Positions 9,141 through 19,218 of a stretch of 64,000 bases of DNA are shown one piece after another (the stretch's first letter is position 1; each line of letters begins with the position of its first letter). This stretch comes from Acinetobacter sp. ANC 4173. Its GTDB lineage: Bacteria > Pseudomonadota > Gammaproteobacteria > Pseudomonadales > Moraxellaceae. The stretch is from positions 1 through 64,000 of the forward strand of contig NZ_SJOF01000012.1 in the NCBI RefSeq assembly GCF_004331255.1. The letters run 5' to 3'. The position numbers and the translations under genes were made by a program. The notes under the pieces were generated by a model. The model saw only the letters and a list, made by a program, of their open reading frames with translations, did no database searches and was not told where the DNA came from.

Positions 9141-10655
9141 TCAATTACTTTGTTGATTATTCTGTTGTTTCTTTAAGCGTTCTTCCCAATAAGTTGCATT
9201 ACGGATCCCTAGTTTTACAGGATCAAAGGTATATTCTGTTACTCCTGCTTTTTGTTGCTGCTCATAATCTTTCAATGCTTTGATGGTTGGTTTCCATACA
9301 AAGTAGGTCACAATAATACCCACAATATTAATCCAAGCCATTAAGCCAACACCTATATCGCCAATTCCCCAGATATAGCCTGTTGCACTAATCACACCGT
9401 AAGCGACTGAAATCATGATAAAACATTTCGTAACGAACAATAATGATGGAGATTGAGTGATATAGCTCAAATAAGTGATGTTGGTTTCTGCGATATAGTA
9501 ATAAGCAACAATTGTGGTAAATGCGAAGAAGAACACCGCCAAGGCAACAAAAATTTGTCCAAAACCACCAAATACAGTGCTCACCGCCATTTGGGTAAAT
9601 GCTGGCGAACCAATTTCGACAGTACCTGCAACGTTTTGAACAATAAATTGCCCTGCTTCTAATGTGCCTTGTACGTTATACATACCTGTAATTAAAATCA
9701 TGAAGGCTGTAGCAGAACAAACAAATAGCGTATCAACATAAATTGAGAAGGCTTGTACAAAACCTTGTTGCGCTGGATGTTGTACTTCTGCGGCTGCCGC
9801 TGCATGCGGTCCAGTACCCTGACCTGCTTCATTCGAATAAACACCACGTTTAACGCCCCAACCAATTGCAGCACCCAGTCCTGCCATTGGGCTAAACGCA
9901 TCGTCAAAAATAAGTTGTAAGACACGTGGTAATTCGTGAATGTTGATTACAACAATCACCATCGCCATTAAAATATAGCCTAGCGCCATAAATGGAACGA
10001 CAAACTCTGCAAAACGTGCAATACGCTTAATACCACCAAAAATAATGATGGCCAATAAAGATAGAATTACAACCAAAGCAACTAATTTGAATACACCCAC
10101 ATTACCAAAGACGATGGAACCTTCACCTGTAATTTGCGTAAATGCATTCCCCACCGCATTGGCTTGAATACCTGGTAGGAACAAACCACAAGCCACAATT
10201 GCGGCAACTGCAAATACCACTCCCAACCAACGTTGCCCTAAACCTTTATCAAAATAAAAAGCAGGTCCACCACGGTACTGACCTTGGTATTCCACCTTAT
10301 AAATTTGACCCAAAGTAGATTCTACGTAAGCTGTACTTGCCCCTAAGAAAGCCACAAGCCACATCCAAAATACTGCACCCGGACCACCAAAACCAATTGC
10401 TGCTGCTACCCCTGCAATATTACCAACACCTACACGCCCCGAAAGTGATACGGCTAATGCTTGAAATGAAGAAATTCCTTGTTCTGAAGAACCACCATGT
10501 ATTAATAATCTTGCCATCTCTTTCATTTGGCGAACTTGAACAAAGCGCGTCAGAATAGAGAAAAATAAACCTGCTCCCAAACACAAATAAATAAGAGCCT
10601 TGCTCCAAATAATACTATTTACCCAATCAACAATTTCTGCTGCACTCATAGACAT
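9141..10655 (-). CDS. Alanine/glycine:cation symporter (AGCS/DAACS family)
   Basis: A 504-residue sodium:alanine symporter family protein with about ten membrane helices. Family blocks seen include FQALAVSLSGRVGVGNIAGV, IGFGGPGAVFWMW, the GVKRGVYSNEAGQGTGP loop and a C-terminal hydrophilic tail. It imports L-alanine and/or glycine with Na+. The apparent start at 10658 is a TTG, so ATG at 10655 (AAGG just upstream) or the next ATG at 10649 is the real start. Together with the CycA-like gene it makes a small cluster of alanine/glycine uptake genes. Confidence 0.9.
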   Translation of the reverse strand: MSMSAAEIVDWVNSIIWSKALIYLCLGAGLFFSILTRFVQVRQMKEMARLLIHGGSSEQGISSFQALAVSLSGRVGVGNIAGVAAAIGFGGPGAVFWMWLVAFLGASTAYVESTLGQIYKVEYQGQYRGGPAFYFDKGLGQRWLGVVFAVAAIVACGLFLPGIQANAVGNAFTQITGEGSIVFGNVGVFKLVALVVILSLLAIIIFGGIKRIARFAEFVVPFMALGYILMAMVIVVINIHELPRVLQLIFDDAFSPMAGLGAAIGWGVKRGVYSNEAGQGTGPHAAAAAEVQHPAQQGFVQAFSIYVDTLFVCSATAFMILITGMYNVQGTLEAGQFIVQNVAGTVEIGSPAFTQMAVSTVFGGFGQIFVALAVFFFAFTTIVAYYYIAETNITYLSYITQSPSLLFVTKCFIMISVAYGVISATGYIWGIGDIGVGLMAWINIVGIIVTYFVWKPTIKALKDYEQQQKAGVTEYTFDPVKLGIRNATYWEERLKKQQNNQQSN

Positions 10656-10999
10656 CAACCTTTTTTATATAATTTGAAAATGTTGCAATTGCTTTATTTT
10701 CATTTGTTTGAGCAAGAGCAATATCTATGCCATCAAACTGCTGTGTCATGACAAGAAACAACCAAACGCTCAAACTCCTTGCATGGAAAAAGTGAACTGA
10801 ACAAATCACTTGACTCAAAACACACTGTTTCTTACTTGTAAAAGTCTTAGATCATGTTATTTTTCTGAGCAATTCCCTTTAACCCGTAATTACGATAAAC
10901 AGCGACACTTCTTATTCCTTAAGAATTGCATTCACTGTATTTAATTGTTTTCGTAACTATTACTTTTATCTAATTTACAGATTATTTTCAATTTTATTT
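10656..10999. other. Divergent promoter region between the symporter gene and radA
   Basis: About 340 AT-rich bases without a gene, containing the promoters of the two divergent genes. No single promoter stands out and I see no conserved regulatory RNA. Confidence 0.5.
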
Positions 11000-12382
11000 A
11001 TGGCAAAAATTAAAACCGTATATCGCTGTGAGCAGTGTGGTGCAGACCATTCAAAATGGGCTGGACAATGTATTGAATGTGGCGAATGGAACAGTCTGGT
11101 TGAAGTCCGTATTGAACCTGTAGTGACGCATCGTGCCCAGCCTAAAATAGGCGGAGGTTATGCAGGACAGGCAGCCAATATCACGACTTTAAATCAGGTC
11201 TCCGTTTCACATGAAACCCGTCTTGCAACAGGGATTGGTGAATTTGACCGCGTACTCGGTGGGGGGTTGGTGACAGGTTCTGTAGTATTGATTGGTGGTG
11301 ATCCCGGCATTGGTAAATCAACCATTCTTTTACAGACAGCAACTTACATGGCGGCGGCTAAAAGTTCTGCACTTTATGTTACAGGCGAAGAATCACTATC
11401 ACAGGTTGCACTGCGTGCACAACGTCTAGATTTGCCCACCGACCAATTAAAAGTTATGGCAGAAACCTGTGTAGAACGCATTTGTGAAGTTTTAGCACAA
11501 GCACGTCCTGCTGTTGCCATTCTCGATTCTATTCAAACCCTTTACACAGAAACCTTACAATCTGCTCCAGGTGGAGTCTCGCAAATTCGAGAATCGGCTG
11601 CATTACTCACGCGTTTTGCTAAAAATAGTGGCACCGCACTTTTTCTGGTCGGTCATGTTACCAAAGAAGGTGCTTTGGCAGGTCCACGTGTGCTTGAACA
11701 TATGGTCGATTGTGTTCTGTACTTTGAAGGACAGTCCGACTCACGTTATCGCATGATTCGTGCAGTTAAAAACCGTTTTGGTGCGGTGAATGAATTGGGG
11801 GTTTTCGGCATGACCGATAAAGGTCTACGTGAGGTCGCCAACCCTTCGGCTATTTTCCTGAGTCGCTATGACGAAGCCATTCCGGGTTCAATCGTCATGA
11901 TCAGTCGTGAAGGCACACGCCCACTGTTGGTTGAAGTACAAGCCTTGGTCGATGATGCACATGGACAACCGCGCCGCGTTGCATTGGGCTTAGAGCAAAA
12001 CCGCTTAAATATGTTGCTCGCCGTTATGCACCGTCATGGTGGTGTGCAAACCTCTGGACAAGATGTCTATGTCAATGTTGTGGGTGGTTTGAAAATTACC
12101 GAAACAGGCTCGGACTTAGCCGTTCTGCTCGCTTGTGCTTCTAGTTTAAGAGGTAAAGCGTTACCACAACAATTGGCTGTCTTTGGTGAGGTTGGATTAT
12201 CTGGTGAAATTCGCCCCGTACCTAACGGTCAAGAACGTTTGAAAGAAGCCATTAAACACGGCTTTAAATACATTATTGTGCCGCGCGCCAATGCACCACA
12301 AAAAACGATTGCAGGCGTACAGATTATTGCGGTGGCACGACTACATGAAGCATTAACCGAAGCGATGAATCTATCAGAATAG
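11000..12382 (+). CDS. radA: DNA repair protein RadA
   Basis: A 460-residue RecA-like branch-migration ATPase that processes recombination intermediates. It has an N-terminal four-cysteine zinc finger (C10, C13, C24, C27), a Walker A GGDPGIGKST near residue 94-103, the RadA-specific KNRFG motif in AVKNRFGAVNELGVF, and a C-terminal Lon-protease-like domain (about 290-450) with the LAVFGEVGLSGEIRPV block. Length is normal. The resemblance of its C-terminus to Lon is expected for RadA and does not make it a protease. Confidence 0.97.
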   Translation: MAKIKTVYRCEQCGADHSKWAGQCIECGEWNSLVEVRIEPVVTHRAQPKIGGGYAGQAANITTLNQVSVSHETRLATGIGEFDRVLGGGLVTGSVVLIGGDPGIGKSTILLQTATYMAAAKSSALYVTGEESLSQVALRAQRLDLPTDQLKVMAETCVERICEVLAQARPAVAILDSIQTLYTETLQSAPGGVSQIRESAALLTRFAKNSGTALFLVGHVTKEGALAGPRVLEHMVDCVLYFEGQSDSRYRMIRAVKNRFGAVNELGVFGMTDKGLREVANPSAIFLSRYDEAIPGSIVMISREGTRPLLVEVQALVDDAHGQPRRVALGLEQNRLNMLLAVMHRHGGVQTSGQDVYVNVVGGLKITETGSDLAVLLACASSLRGKALPQQLAVFGEVGLSGEIRPVPNGQERLKEAIKHGFKYIIVPRANAPQKTIAGVQIIAVARLHEALTEAMNLSE

Positions 12383-12510
12383 CCAAACGCTGATGTTAAA
12401 ATTTAACTGTGCAAAATTAAACAAAAAAATTGCTTTTTCTTATTGAAAAAATTGACAAATGCCTGCATAAATACAGGGCTATTTATCATTTTTTATTATA
12501 GGAAAATTGA

Positions 12511-13485
12511 ATGGAAGTTCGACAGCGTAGTTTAGTTGCAGGTATTTTAGCAGCGATGTTATTGGTAGCACCTTTGGCAGAAGCTAAACGTGCAGGTGGT
12601 GGAAAGAGTCATGGCATGAGCCGTTCTGCGACACCAACCCAGTCTTATCAACAGCCTCGTCAAGCAACACCTGCTCAACAACCTGTTGCCCCTGCAACTG
12701 CACCACAAAAATCTGGTCCAGGTGTAGGTAGTATGGTTGCTGCGGGTGTTGCGGGTGCTGCCGTAGGTGCTGTTGCTGCAAATGCACTTGCAGATGACCG
12801 TCCAGCAAGCCAAGCTCAAGCCGCCCAAGAAGAAAAAGGTGGAATTCCGAGTTGGATCTGGATATTACTCGCTGCTGCTGTTGCCTTCTTCATTTTCCGC
12901 AAGATGGGCGCAAAAAAAAAACTAACATCCACTAACCCGTATGCACCAAATAATGGCGGTCAAGCTGCATCGCCATTCGGTCAAGCACCTGCGGCACCAC
13001 GCGCATCTACTGACAATACCAACATTTTTGGTCAATCTGTAGCTGGCGGTGCTGCAACGCAAGCACCAGTGAATACTGCACCCTTTGGTTCAGCCTACAC
13101 CAACAGTGGTAGTCAACTCCCTGATGGTACAGAACCTGCTGCGTTCTTACGTATTGCGCGTCAACGCTTTAATCATATTCAGTCGATGAATACCTCAAGT
13201 AACATTGAAGAAATCCGTCGTTACCTCACGCCAGATTTATATCAATCAATGTATAACGACATTATGACCAACCGCGATCAAGATGTTGCTGAGTTCTCCA
13301 ACTTAAATGCAATGGTGACAGATTCTGCAACTGAAAATGGTCAATATGTGGTAAGTGTTCGCTTTACAGGTACAGTCAGTGAAGACCTCAACAGTTTGCC
13401 GCAACCATTTGCAGAAATCTGGCATTTTGTTAAACCTACGGGTTCAACCCAAGATTGGTTGGTTGCTGGTATTCAGCAGGCTTAA
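12511..13485 (+). CDS. Tim44-like domain membrane protein
   Basis: A 324-residue protein: signal peptide or N-terminal anchor (about 1-25, ending PLAEAKRAGGGKSHGM), a Gln/Ala/Pro-rich low-complexity part (about 40-105), a transmembrane helix (about 114-130, SWIWILLAAAVAFFIF), a second flexible linker (about 135-205), and a C-terminal Tim44/MRP-L45-like domain (about 210-322, from AAFLRIARQRFNHIQSM). Bacterial Tim44-like proteins are envelope proteins of poorly known function. A TTGACA at 12452 may be part of its promoter. It is followed by a strong terminator, so it is probably monocistronic. Confidence 0.82.
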   Translation: MEVRQRSLVAGILAAMLLVAPLAEAKRAGGGKSHGMSRSATPTQSYQQPRQATPAQQPVAPATAPQKSGPGVGSMVAAGVAGAAVGAVAANALADDRPASQAQAAQEEKGGIPSWIWILLAAAVAFFIFRKMGAKKKLTSTNPYAPNNGGQAASPFGQAPAAPRASTDNTNIFGQSVAGGAATQAPVNTAPFGSAYTNSGSQLPDGTEPAAFLRIARQRFNHIQSMNTSSNIEEIRRYLTPDLYQSMYNDIMTNRDQDVAEFSNLNAMVTDSATENGQYVVSVRFTGTVSEDLNSLPQPFAEIWHFVKPTGSTQDWLVAGIQQA

Positions 13486-13499
13486 TCATTGAAATATTT

Positions 13500-13527
13500 A
13501 AAAACAGCGACTTCGGTCGCTGTTTTT
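13500..13527 (+). terminator. Terminator after the Tim44-like gene
   Basis: A perfect 12-bp stem AAAAACAGCGAC / GTCGCTGTTTTT is closed by a TTCG tetraloop, 14 bp beyond the stop. Confidence 0.92.
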
Positions 13528-13622
13528 ATTTGCCATTGAATCAAGCTAATATTGAATGAAGAACATGATTGAATAGAACCTATTTCTAGCCAAGATCAAG
13601 CACCAAATAGAAGGATACCCAT

Positions 13623-14486
13623 ATGCAACCACTGCTTTGCTATAAAACTCTTCCCATTTGGAAGCATGACACCATTCCACAAGCATTTCAGCAAGCTCAC
13701 AATACCAAACAAGGCACATGGGCAAAACTGAATATTTTAAAAGGCAAATTAGACTTTGCCATGCTGAATGAACAAGGAGAAATTCTTTCTGAACTTCATT
13801 TCAGCCCAACCCAACAACCGCCACTCATTGAACCACAAGCTTGGCATCGTATTGTGGCATTCAGTCCTGATATTGAATGCCAACTCAGTTTCTATTGCCA
13901 AGCCGATCAATTATTCACTCAAAAATATCAACTTACACCGACCCATTCCGAAATTTTAGCAGCCCTTCCTCATCTTCAAGGTGGCAAAGCACTTGATGTC
14001 GGTTGCGGTTCAGGACGTAATGCACTTTTTTTGGCTCAGCATGACTTTGAAGTTGATGCATGGGATGTAAATGTACAAAGCATACAACGCTTGGAACAAA
14101 TAATTACAGCTGAGCAAGTACAACAAGTTCATACCCAACTCCGTGATTTAAACGAAAATCAGCAGATTCAAGATCAATATGATTTTATCTATTGCACCGT
14201 GGTGATGATGTTTTTACAAGCACATACAATTCCACCGCTCATCGCACAAATGCAGCAAGCGACCAAGTCTGGCGGTTATAACTTGATTGTCTGTGCAATG
14301 GACAGCGAAGATTATCCAGTGCAGTCCGACTTCCCTTTTAGCTTTAAGGCGGGCGAGCTGAAAGCATATTATGAAAGTTGGACCATCCTTAAATACAATG
14401 AAAATGTTGGTGAGCTACACCGTACAGATGAACAAGGACAACGCATTAAACAGCGCTTTGCCACGATTTTTGCTCAAAAAATCTAA
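13623..14486 (+). CDS. tehB: Tellurite resistance methyltransferase TehB (long form)
   Basis: A 287-residue protein of two parts. The N-terminal cupin-like domain (about 1-95, with LPIWKHDTIPQAFQQAHNT) occurs in long TehB proteins such as that of Haemophilus. The C-terminal SAM-dependent methyltransferase (about 105-285) has motif I ALDVGCGSGRNAL at 123-135. TehB methylates and detoxifies tellurite and selenium oxyanions. It is monocistronic between two terminators and there is no tehA beside it. Confidence 0.88.
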   Translation: MQPLLCYKTLPIWKHDTIPQAFQQAHNTKQGTWAKLNILKGKLDFAMLNEQGEILSELHFSPTQQPPLIEPQAWHRIVAFSPDIECQLSFYCQADQLFTQKYQLTPTHSEILAALPHLQGGKALDVGCGSGRNALFLAQHDFEVDAWDVNVQSIQRLEQIITAEQVQQVHTQLRDLNENQQIQDQYDFIYCTVVMMFLQAHTIPPLIAQMQQATKSGGYNLIVCAMDSEDYPVQSDFPFSFKAGELKAYYESWTILKYNENVGELHRTDEQGQRIKQRFATIFAQKI

Positions 14487-14497
14487 TGTTAGAGCAT

Positions 14498-14525
14498 AAA
14501 AAACCCGCCAGATGGCGGGTTTTTT
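14498..14525. terminator. Bidirectional terminator between tehB and cysN
   Basis: A perfect 12-bp stem AAAAAACCCGCC / GGCGGGTTTTTT with loop AGAT lies between the convergent ends of tehB and cysN and gives T runs on both strands. Confidence 0.93.
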
Positions 14526-14536
14526 AGCATTGGATC

Positions 14537-16153
14537 TTATAAACGAACCAATTTCACAATTTGTTCTGCAAGTTCTTCCACTTGTTCAGCAGTAAAGCTC
14601 ACATCAGTTGCATCAGCAAGGTCTGTAATTACAACCACACCCGTTTCACGCAATAAAGTAACTTGTTCTGAGGTTAAACCTGCTTTAGCAATTGCTACAA
14701 CACCTTGTTGAATCAACAAGCTTTCTAAGATTTGGGCTTGCTCAAGTGCTTTTGCTGTTACAGTCACAACTGCCGGTTTTTGACCTAAACGTGCAGCACG
14801 GTCTTCCGCAGAAACAGGGTTTGCATGCGCAGACCACTCAACAGATTCTTCCACCATACCCGCACCAATCGTTACGTTATTCAAACGATCAATGAAGATA
14901 AACGAACCTGTATAACGGCTGTCTTGGTAACGATCAAACACCACTGGTGCATCAAATTCAACAGTCACATTGGCAATCGCATTGAGATCAAGATGATCCA
15001 CTTGCATTTGCTCAAGTGTGTTCACGTTCGTACGGAAGTTAATGGCAGTCACTTTCGCAGGAACAGTTTGCGTGCCCACTTTTAAGTTATACAACTTGCC
15101 AATCACGAGTGGCTGATCCGCCATCCATACCACAGTCGCTTTTACAGAACGAGAAATTGCAGGAATACCCTGATCCGCACGTACCAACATATTACCGCGT
15201 GATACATCAATCTCATCGTTTAGCGTTAATGTCACCGCTTGACCTGCAAATGCATGTTCAAGGTTGCCATCAAAAGTTACAATTTCTTTAACTGTTGAAG
15301 ACTTACCTGAAGGTAAAGCAACAACTTTATCGCCCACGTTAATTTCACCTAGGGCAATCGTTCCCGCAAAACCACGGAAGTCGAGGTTTGGACGGTTTAC
15401 ATATTGCACAGGGAAACGGAAATCACGTTTCGCGGTATCACGGTTAATTTGTACCGACTCTAGCGTCCCCATTAAGGTTTCGCCCTTGTACCACGGTGTG
15501 TGTTCCGAAACATTCACCACGTTATCGCCATTCAATGCAGAAATAGGCGTAAAGATGATGTTACTTGGCTTACGGTCACCCAATTGGCTGACGAAGTTGC
15601 CATATTCCGCTTGAATTTCATTGAAACGGGTTTCAGAGAATTCAACCAAGTCCATTTTGTTGATCGCAACAATAATGTTCTTAATACCCAACAAGCTCGC
15701 AATATATGTGTGACGACGTGTTTGCGTTTGTACACCATAACGCGCATCAATCAAAATGATCGCAAGGTCACAAGTAGACGCACCTGTTGCCATGTTACGC
15801 GTATATTGCTCGTGTCCTGGCGTATCAGCAATGATGAATTTACGTTTTTCAGTCGAGAAATAACGATAAGCCACATCAATGGTAATACCCTGCTCACGTT
15901 CTGCCTGTAAACCATCTACAAGAAGTGCCAAGTCAGGTGCATCACCCGTCGTACCCACTTTTTTAGAGTCGCGGGTAACGGCTTGCAATTGATCTTCATA
16001 AATCAATTTTGAATCATAAAGTAAACGACCGATTAAAGTACTTTTACCATCATCGACATTACCGCAAGTCAAGAAACGTAATAAGTCTTTATTTTCGTGT
16101 TGTTTCAAATATGCCAAGATATCTTGGCTAATCAGTTCAGATTGATGAGACAT
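14537..16153 (-). CDS. cysN: Sulfate adenylyltransferase subunit 1 (GTPase)
   Basis: A 538-residue EF-Tu-like GTPase that drives APS formation from ATP and sulfate with CysD, the first step of assimilatory sulfate reduction. G-box motifs are present: [10 protein letters not shown] (31-40), [11 protein letters not shown] and NKMD. The length matches stand-alone CysN; a CysC kinase fusion would be longer by about 100-200 residues, although the C-terminal approximately 80 residues extend past the beta-barrels. It is 83 bp downstream of cysD, with a hairpin in the gap. Confidence 0.95.
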   Translation of the reverse strand: MSHQSELISQDILAYLKQHENKDLLRFLTCGNVDDGKSTLIGRLLYDSKLIYEDQLQAVTRDSKKVGTTGDAPDLALLVDGLQAEREQGITIDVAYRYFSTEKRKFIIADTPGHEQYTRNMATGASTCDLAIILIDARYGVQTQTRRHTYIASLLGIKNIIVAINKMDLVEFSETRFNEIQAEYGNFVSQLGDRKPSNIIFTPISALNGDNVVNVSEHTPWYKGETLMGTLESVQINRDTAKRDFRFPVQYVNRPNLDFRGFAGTIALGEINVGDKVVALPSGKSSTVKEIVTFDGNLEHAFAGQAVTLTLNDEIDVSRGNMLVRADQGIPAISRSVKATVVWMADQPLVIGKLYNLKVGTQTVPAKVTAINFRTNVNTLEQMQVDHLDLNAIANVTVEFDAPVVFDRYQDSRYTGSFIFIDRLNNVTIGAGMVEESVEWSAHANPVSAEDRAARLGQKPAVVTVTAKALEQAQILESLLIQQGVVAIAKAGLTSEQVTLLRETGVVVITDLADATDVSFTAEQVEELAEQIVKLVRL

Positions 16154-16201
16154 TGCTCAAACTCCACAAATTCGTTAGAAATCGGTTTTAATCTCCCTAA
16201 A

Positions 16202-16222
16202 TCCCTCTTTAATAAAGAGGGA
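16202..16222. repeat. Inverted repeat between cysD and cysN
   Basis: A perfect 9-bp inverted repeat TCCCTCTTT / AAAGAGGGA with a 3-nt loop sits in the 83-bp gap inside the cysDN operon. It lacks a long T tract, so it could be a processing or stability element, or the relic of a small palindromic repeat. Confidence 0.6.
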
Positions 16223-16236
16223 CTTTCATCAGGAAA

Positions 16237-17151
16237 TTAGAAATAGCCTTCTTGCTTTTTCTTTTCCATCGAGCCTGCTTCATCATGGTCAATCATACGA
16301 CCTTGACGTTCAGAGCTTGTGGCAAGCAGCATTTCTTGAATAATTTCCGGTAAGGTATTGGCAGTTGATTCAACCGCGCCCGTAAGTGGGTAACAGCCTA
16401 AAGTACGGAAACGTACCGATTTCATTTGTGGAACTTCACCTTCTTTTAAAGGCATACGCTCATCATCAACCATGATGAGTGTACCGCTACGTTCAACCAC
16501 AGGACGTTCCGCAGCTAAATATAAAGGTACTAGTGGAATACTTTCCAAATAAATGTATTGCCAAATATCAAGCTCAGTCCAGTTTGACAATGGGAACACA
16601 CGAATACTTTCGCCTTTGTTCACTTTACCGTTGTAAAGATTCCAAAGTTCAGGACGTTGGTTTTTAGGATCCCAACGATGCTTGCTATCACGGAAAGAAT
16701 AAACACGTTCTTTCGCACGTGATTTTTCTTCATCACGGCGTGCACCACCAAAGGCCGCATCAAAACCGTATTTATCCAGTGCTTGTTTTAAGCCCTGAGT
16801 TTTCATGATGTCGGTATATTTTGAACTGCCATGATCAAATGGATTGATCCCAGCATCTTTACCTTCTTTATTTTGATGAACGATCAAATCGAAACCATGG
16901 GTTTTTGCCATGTTGTCACGAAATGTGATCATCTCTTTGAATTTCCAGCCTGTATCGACATGCAATAGTGGGAATGGAAGTTTTGCAGGATAGAACGCCT
17001 TCAAGGCAAGATGCAGCATGACAGCTGAGTCTTTACCAATAGAATACAACATCACCGGATTTTCAAATTCGGCAGCTACTTCACGAATAATGTGAATACT
17101 CTCAGCTTCAAGCTGTTTAAGATGAGTAAGTCTTTCCTCATTTATTGACAT
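16237..17151 (-). CDS. cysD: Sulfate adenylyltransferase subunit 2
   Basis: A 304-residue ATP-pyrophosphatase-type enzyme subunit that adenylates sulfate to APS. The PP-loop lies in [19 protein letters not shown] near residue 32-50, and [16 protein letters not shown] is conserved with Escherichia coli CysD. The reading frame extends to a GTG at 17160, but the ATG at 17151 gives the family-typical N-terminus ([20 protein letters not shown]). It is the first gene of a cysD-cysN operon. Confidence 0.96.
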   Translation of the reverse strand: MSINEERLTHLKQLEAESIHIIREVAAEFENPVMLYSIGKDSAVMLHLALKAFYPAKLPFPLLHVDTGWKFKEMITFRDNMAKTHGFDLIVHQNKEGKDAGINPFDHGSSKYTDIMKTQGLKQALDKYGFDAAFGGARRDEEKSRAKERVYSFRDSKHRWDPKNQRPELWNLYNGKVNKGESIRVFPLSNWTELDIWQYIYLESIPLVPLYLAAERPVVERSGTLIMVDDERMPLKEGEVPQMKSVRFRTLGCYPLTGAVESTANTLPEIIQEMLLATSSERQGRMIDHDEAGSMEKKKQEGYF

Positions 17152-17359
17152 CGACAACACCGATTACTAATTCGTGCTTATTACACATTCAACAATTGAT
17201 ATTCATTATAGAGATTTACTATTCACAGCTATTGCTTGTTTTATTATATTGATATGCAAAATTATCATATAGAGCATAACTAATAATAACTATAAGTTTT
17301 CAAGCTATAGTAGATCTCTACCCTTTCAAATTCATTGCAAAAACTTTCAAGATTTTAGC

Positions 17360-17572
17360 CTATTCACTTTTTGCTTGCGCGGCAGCTTCGCGCTGTTGCC
17401 TTAATTCAACACGCTTTTGAATTTCTGCACGCTCTAGATCATATTGCTTTTTATTCTCTGCATCACTTTTTGCAGCTAAAAGTGCCATTCCAAGAATAAA
17501 CACTGGAATGAACAGTCCAAATGCCATTAATTTCCAAGGTATGGGCTTTTTGTTCACTTCTGGTTGGCTCAT
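17360..17572 (-). CDS. Small single-pass membrane protein, 70 aa
   Basis: A 70-residue protein with one hydrophobic helix (about 13-34, WKLMAFGLFIPVFILGMALL), then a charged helical tail rich in Glu, Lys, Gln and Ala likely to form a coiled coil. No family is recognised. The ATG is at 17572. It is probably real, since composition and topology are coherent and it does not overlap another gene. Confidence 0.6.
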   Translation of the reverse strand: MSQPEVNKKPIPWKLMAFGLFIPVFILGMALLAAKSDAENKKQYDLERAEIQKRVELRQQREAAAQAKSE

Positions 17573-17620
17573 AGCTGATTTAACTCAAATCTTGCATTCT
17601 TCACTACGTAACAATATAAC

Positions 17621-17650
17621 AAAAAGAGCCTCAATAATGAGACTCTTTTT
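17621..17650 (-). terminator. Terminator after the lipase gene
   Basis: AAAAAGAG-CTCA and TGAG-CTCTTTTT arms form a hairpin with one internal mismatch, 23 bp beyond the lipase stop codon. Confidence 0.75.
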
Positions 17651-17673
17651 CACAAAAATGATCTAAAAATGAC

Positions 17674-19110
17674 TTAGAAATTGCCCGTACATTGCGGATT
17701 TTGACTTGCATCTTTCTGTGCGTCGGTTAACACGATACCCGTAGCCGCTGACATATTTGATTGTATAAAATCGACAGCATCCGCATTTTTACAGACGATT
17801 GCTTGCGTATGTGTTGCATTCGGCACGATCGTCAATTTATATCCATCAGCATAATTATTTTGCGGGAAATACTTTGTGGCATTCGCTTGCATATTTGCAT
17901 ACAAAGCTTGCGTGACGATCGGCAATACTGCTTGATCTTTCTCCCCCTGAATAATAAATACAGGGGTTTTAATCACTTTTGCTACAGTTGCATTGGTAGC
18001 GGGTTGGTTGTCTACCAAGAACTTTTGAACCAAAGGATCGGTTTTAATTTTATTTAAATCAATGCCATATTGTGCAATTAAATGGGTAGGGTCTTTCAAG
18101 AAGTCAAGTACGCCAACTTTGAATAACTCTTGTAAACCATTCGCACTATTCGGGTCAGCATAACTTAAACATGCGCCATCATCGCCCGTACGGCCATAGG
18201 CTTTTTCTGCGATATCCGCTGCACCCGCTGTAAAGATATTTTTTAAATCGTAATCAGGTTGATATGCTTTAATACCTGAACTGGTCAGTGCCGCATAAGC
18301 CAACAATTCAGCATAACCATCTGCAATTTGATCAATTGCCGCTTGTCCTTGTTCTGCTGTAATGATGTTGTTTGCAACTGCATATCGAACTTTTAGTAAT
18401 TGCTCATCTAATCTATTCACACCCTTAGATTGATTATTTTCATCAAGATTCAACTGCGGATCGAGATAAATTTGAATAATTGTTCCTAAGCTTGACGCTG
18501 GTGCACCAGCGACTGCTCCTTTATAACTATTATCGGTATTAGCAAATTCAGCAGTGCCCAAGGACGCATGTCCACCTTGTGACTGACCAATCGACATCCA
18601 TGCGCCATTTAACTGTGTACCGTAATGATCTTTCGCTGCTTTTACCGCTGCAATTGCGGAATTAGCCTGACTGGATAGGTTCAAATAAGGATGTACGCCT
18701 GGTGTCCCCAATCCTTCATAATCTGGTGCAATGATTACATAACCCGCGGCCAATAAGGTATCTGCGAGAATTTTAAAGCGAGGGTTAAGTAGATTTTTAC
18801 TTGGAGCACAGTCATCGCCACCACCAACTGTTCCATGCTCCCAGACCACAACTCGGTAGCCATCTTTAGGCTGAATGACTTTTGGAAACAAAACCATGGC
18901 AGTGGCTGTTGCGGTTTTCCCTTGAACATTGGTCATATTATAGGTCATAACTTTAATCGATGAGCTATTCTCTACTGTATCTAAAGTATAATTCCCTTCA
19001 GATAAATAGGTTTTATTTGAATCGACCACCGTATTATCATCATTACAAGCTGTTAAAAATAGACTGGAAAGTGTCAATGTAAGTGCCAAAGCTATTTTTG
19101 TACGCGTCAT
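17674..19110 (-). CDS. Lipoprotein secretory lipase/esterase (alpha/beta hydrolase)
   Basis: A 478-residue predicted lipoprotein. The signal peptide ends in LTAC with lipidation at C22. The mature part has an alpha/beta-hydrolase fold resembling the secretory lipase (LIP) family: WEHGT near 90-94, YVIIAPDYEGLG (about 124-135), the nucleophile elbow IGQSQGG with S177, an acid in IIQGEKDQAV and a late His in NATHTQ. Several cysteines (about C101 and C-terminal) may form disulfides. It probably hydrolyses esters or lipids at the outer membrane; the substrate is unknown. It stands alone between terminators. Confidence 0.8.
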   Translation of the reverse strand: MTRTKIALALTLTLSSLFLTACNDDNTVVDSNKTYLSEGNYTLDTVENSSSIKVMTYNMTNVQGKTATATAMVLFPKVIQPKDGYRVVVWEHGTVGGGDDCAPSKNLLNPRFKILADTLLAAGYVIIAPDYEGLGTPGVHPYLNLSSQANSAIAAVKAAKDHYGTQLNGAWMSIGQSQGGHASLGTAEFANTDNSYKGAVAGAPASSLGTIIQIYLDPQLNLDENNQSKGVNRLDEQLLKVRYAVANNIITAEQGQAAIDQIADGYAELLAYAALTSSGIKAYQPDYDLKNIFTAGAADIAEKAYGRTGDDGACLSYADPNSANGLQELFKVGVLDFLKDPTHLIAQYGIDLNKIKTDPLVQKFLVDNQPATNATVAKVIKTPVFIIQGEKDQAVLPIVTQALYANMQANATKYFPQNNYADGYKLTIVPNATHTQAIVCKNADAVDFIQSNMSAATGIVLTDAQKDASQNPQCTGNF

Positions 19111-19172
19111 AAAATATCCTTTTTTAATCTTTATTTTTTAGGCATGAACCTACATGCAGGATGATTAAGGCA

Positions 19173-19199
19173 CAAAAAAAGTGCCCTGTATAGGACACT
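19173..19199 (-). terminator. Terminator after ubiA
   Basis: On the minus strand, AGTGTCC / GGGCACT arms (one G-U pair) are followed by TTTTTTT, 20 bp beyond the ubiA stop. Confidence 0.8.
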
Positions 19200-19218
19200 C
19201 TTTAACCATATGGTCATT

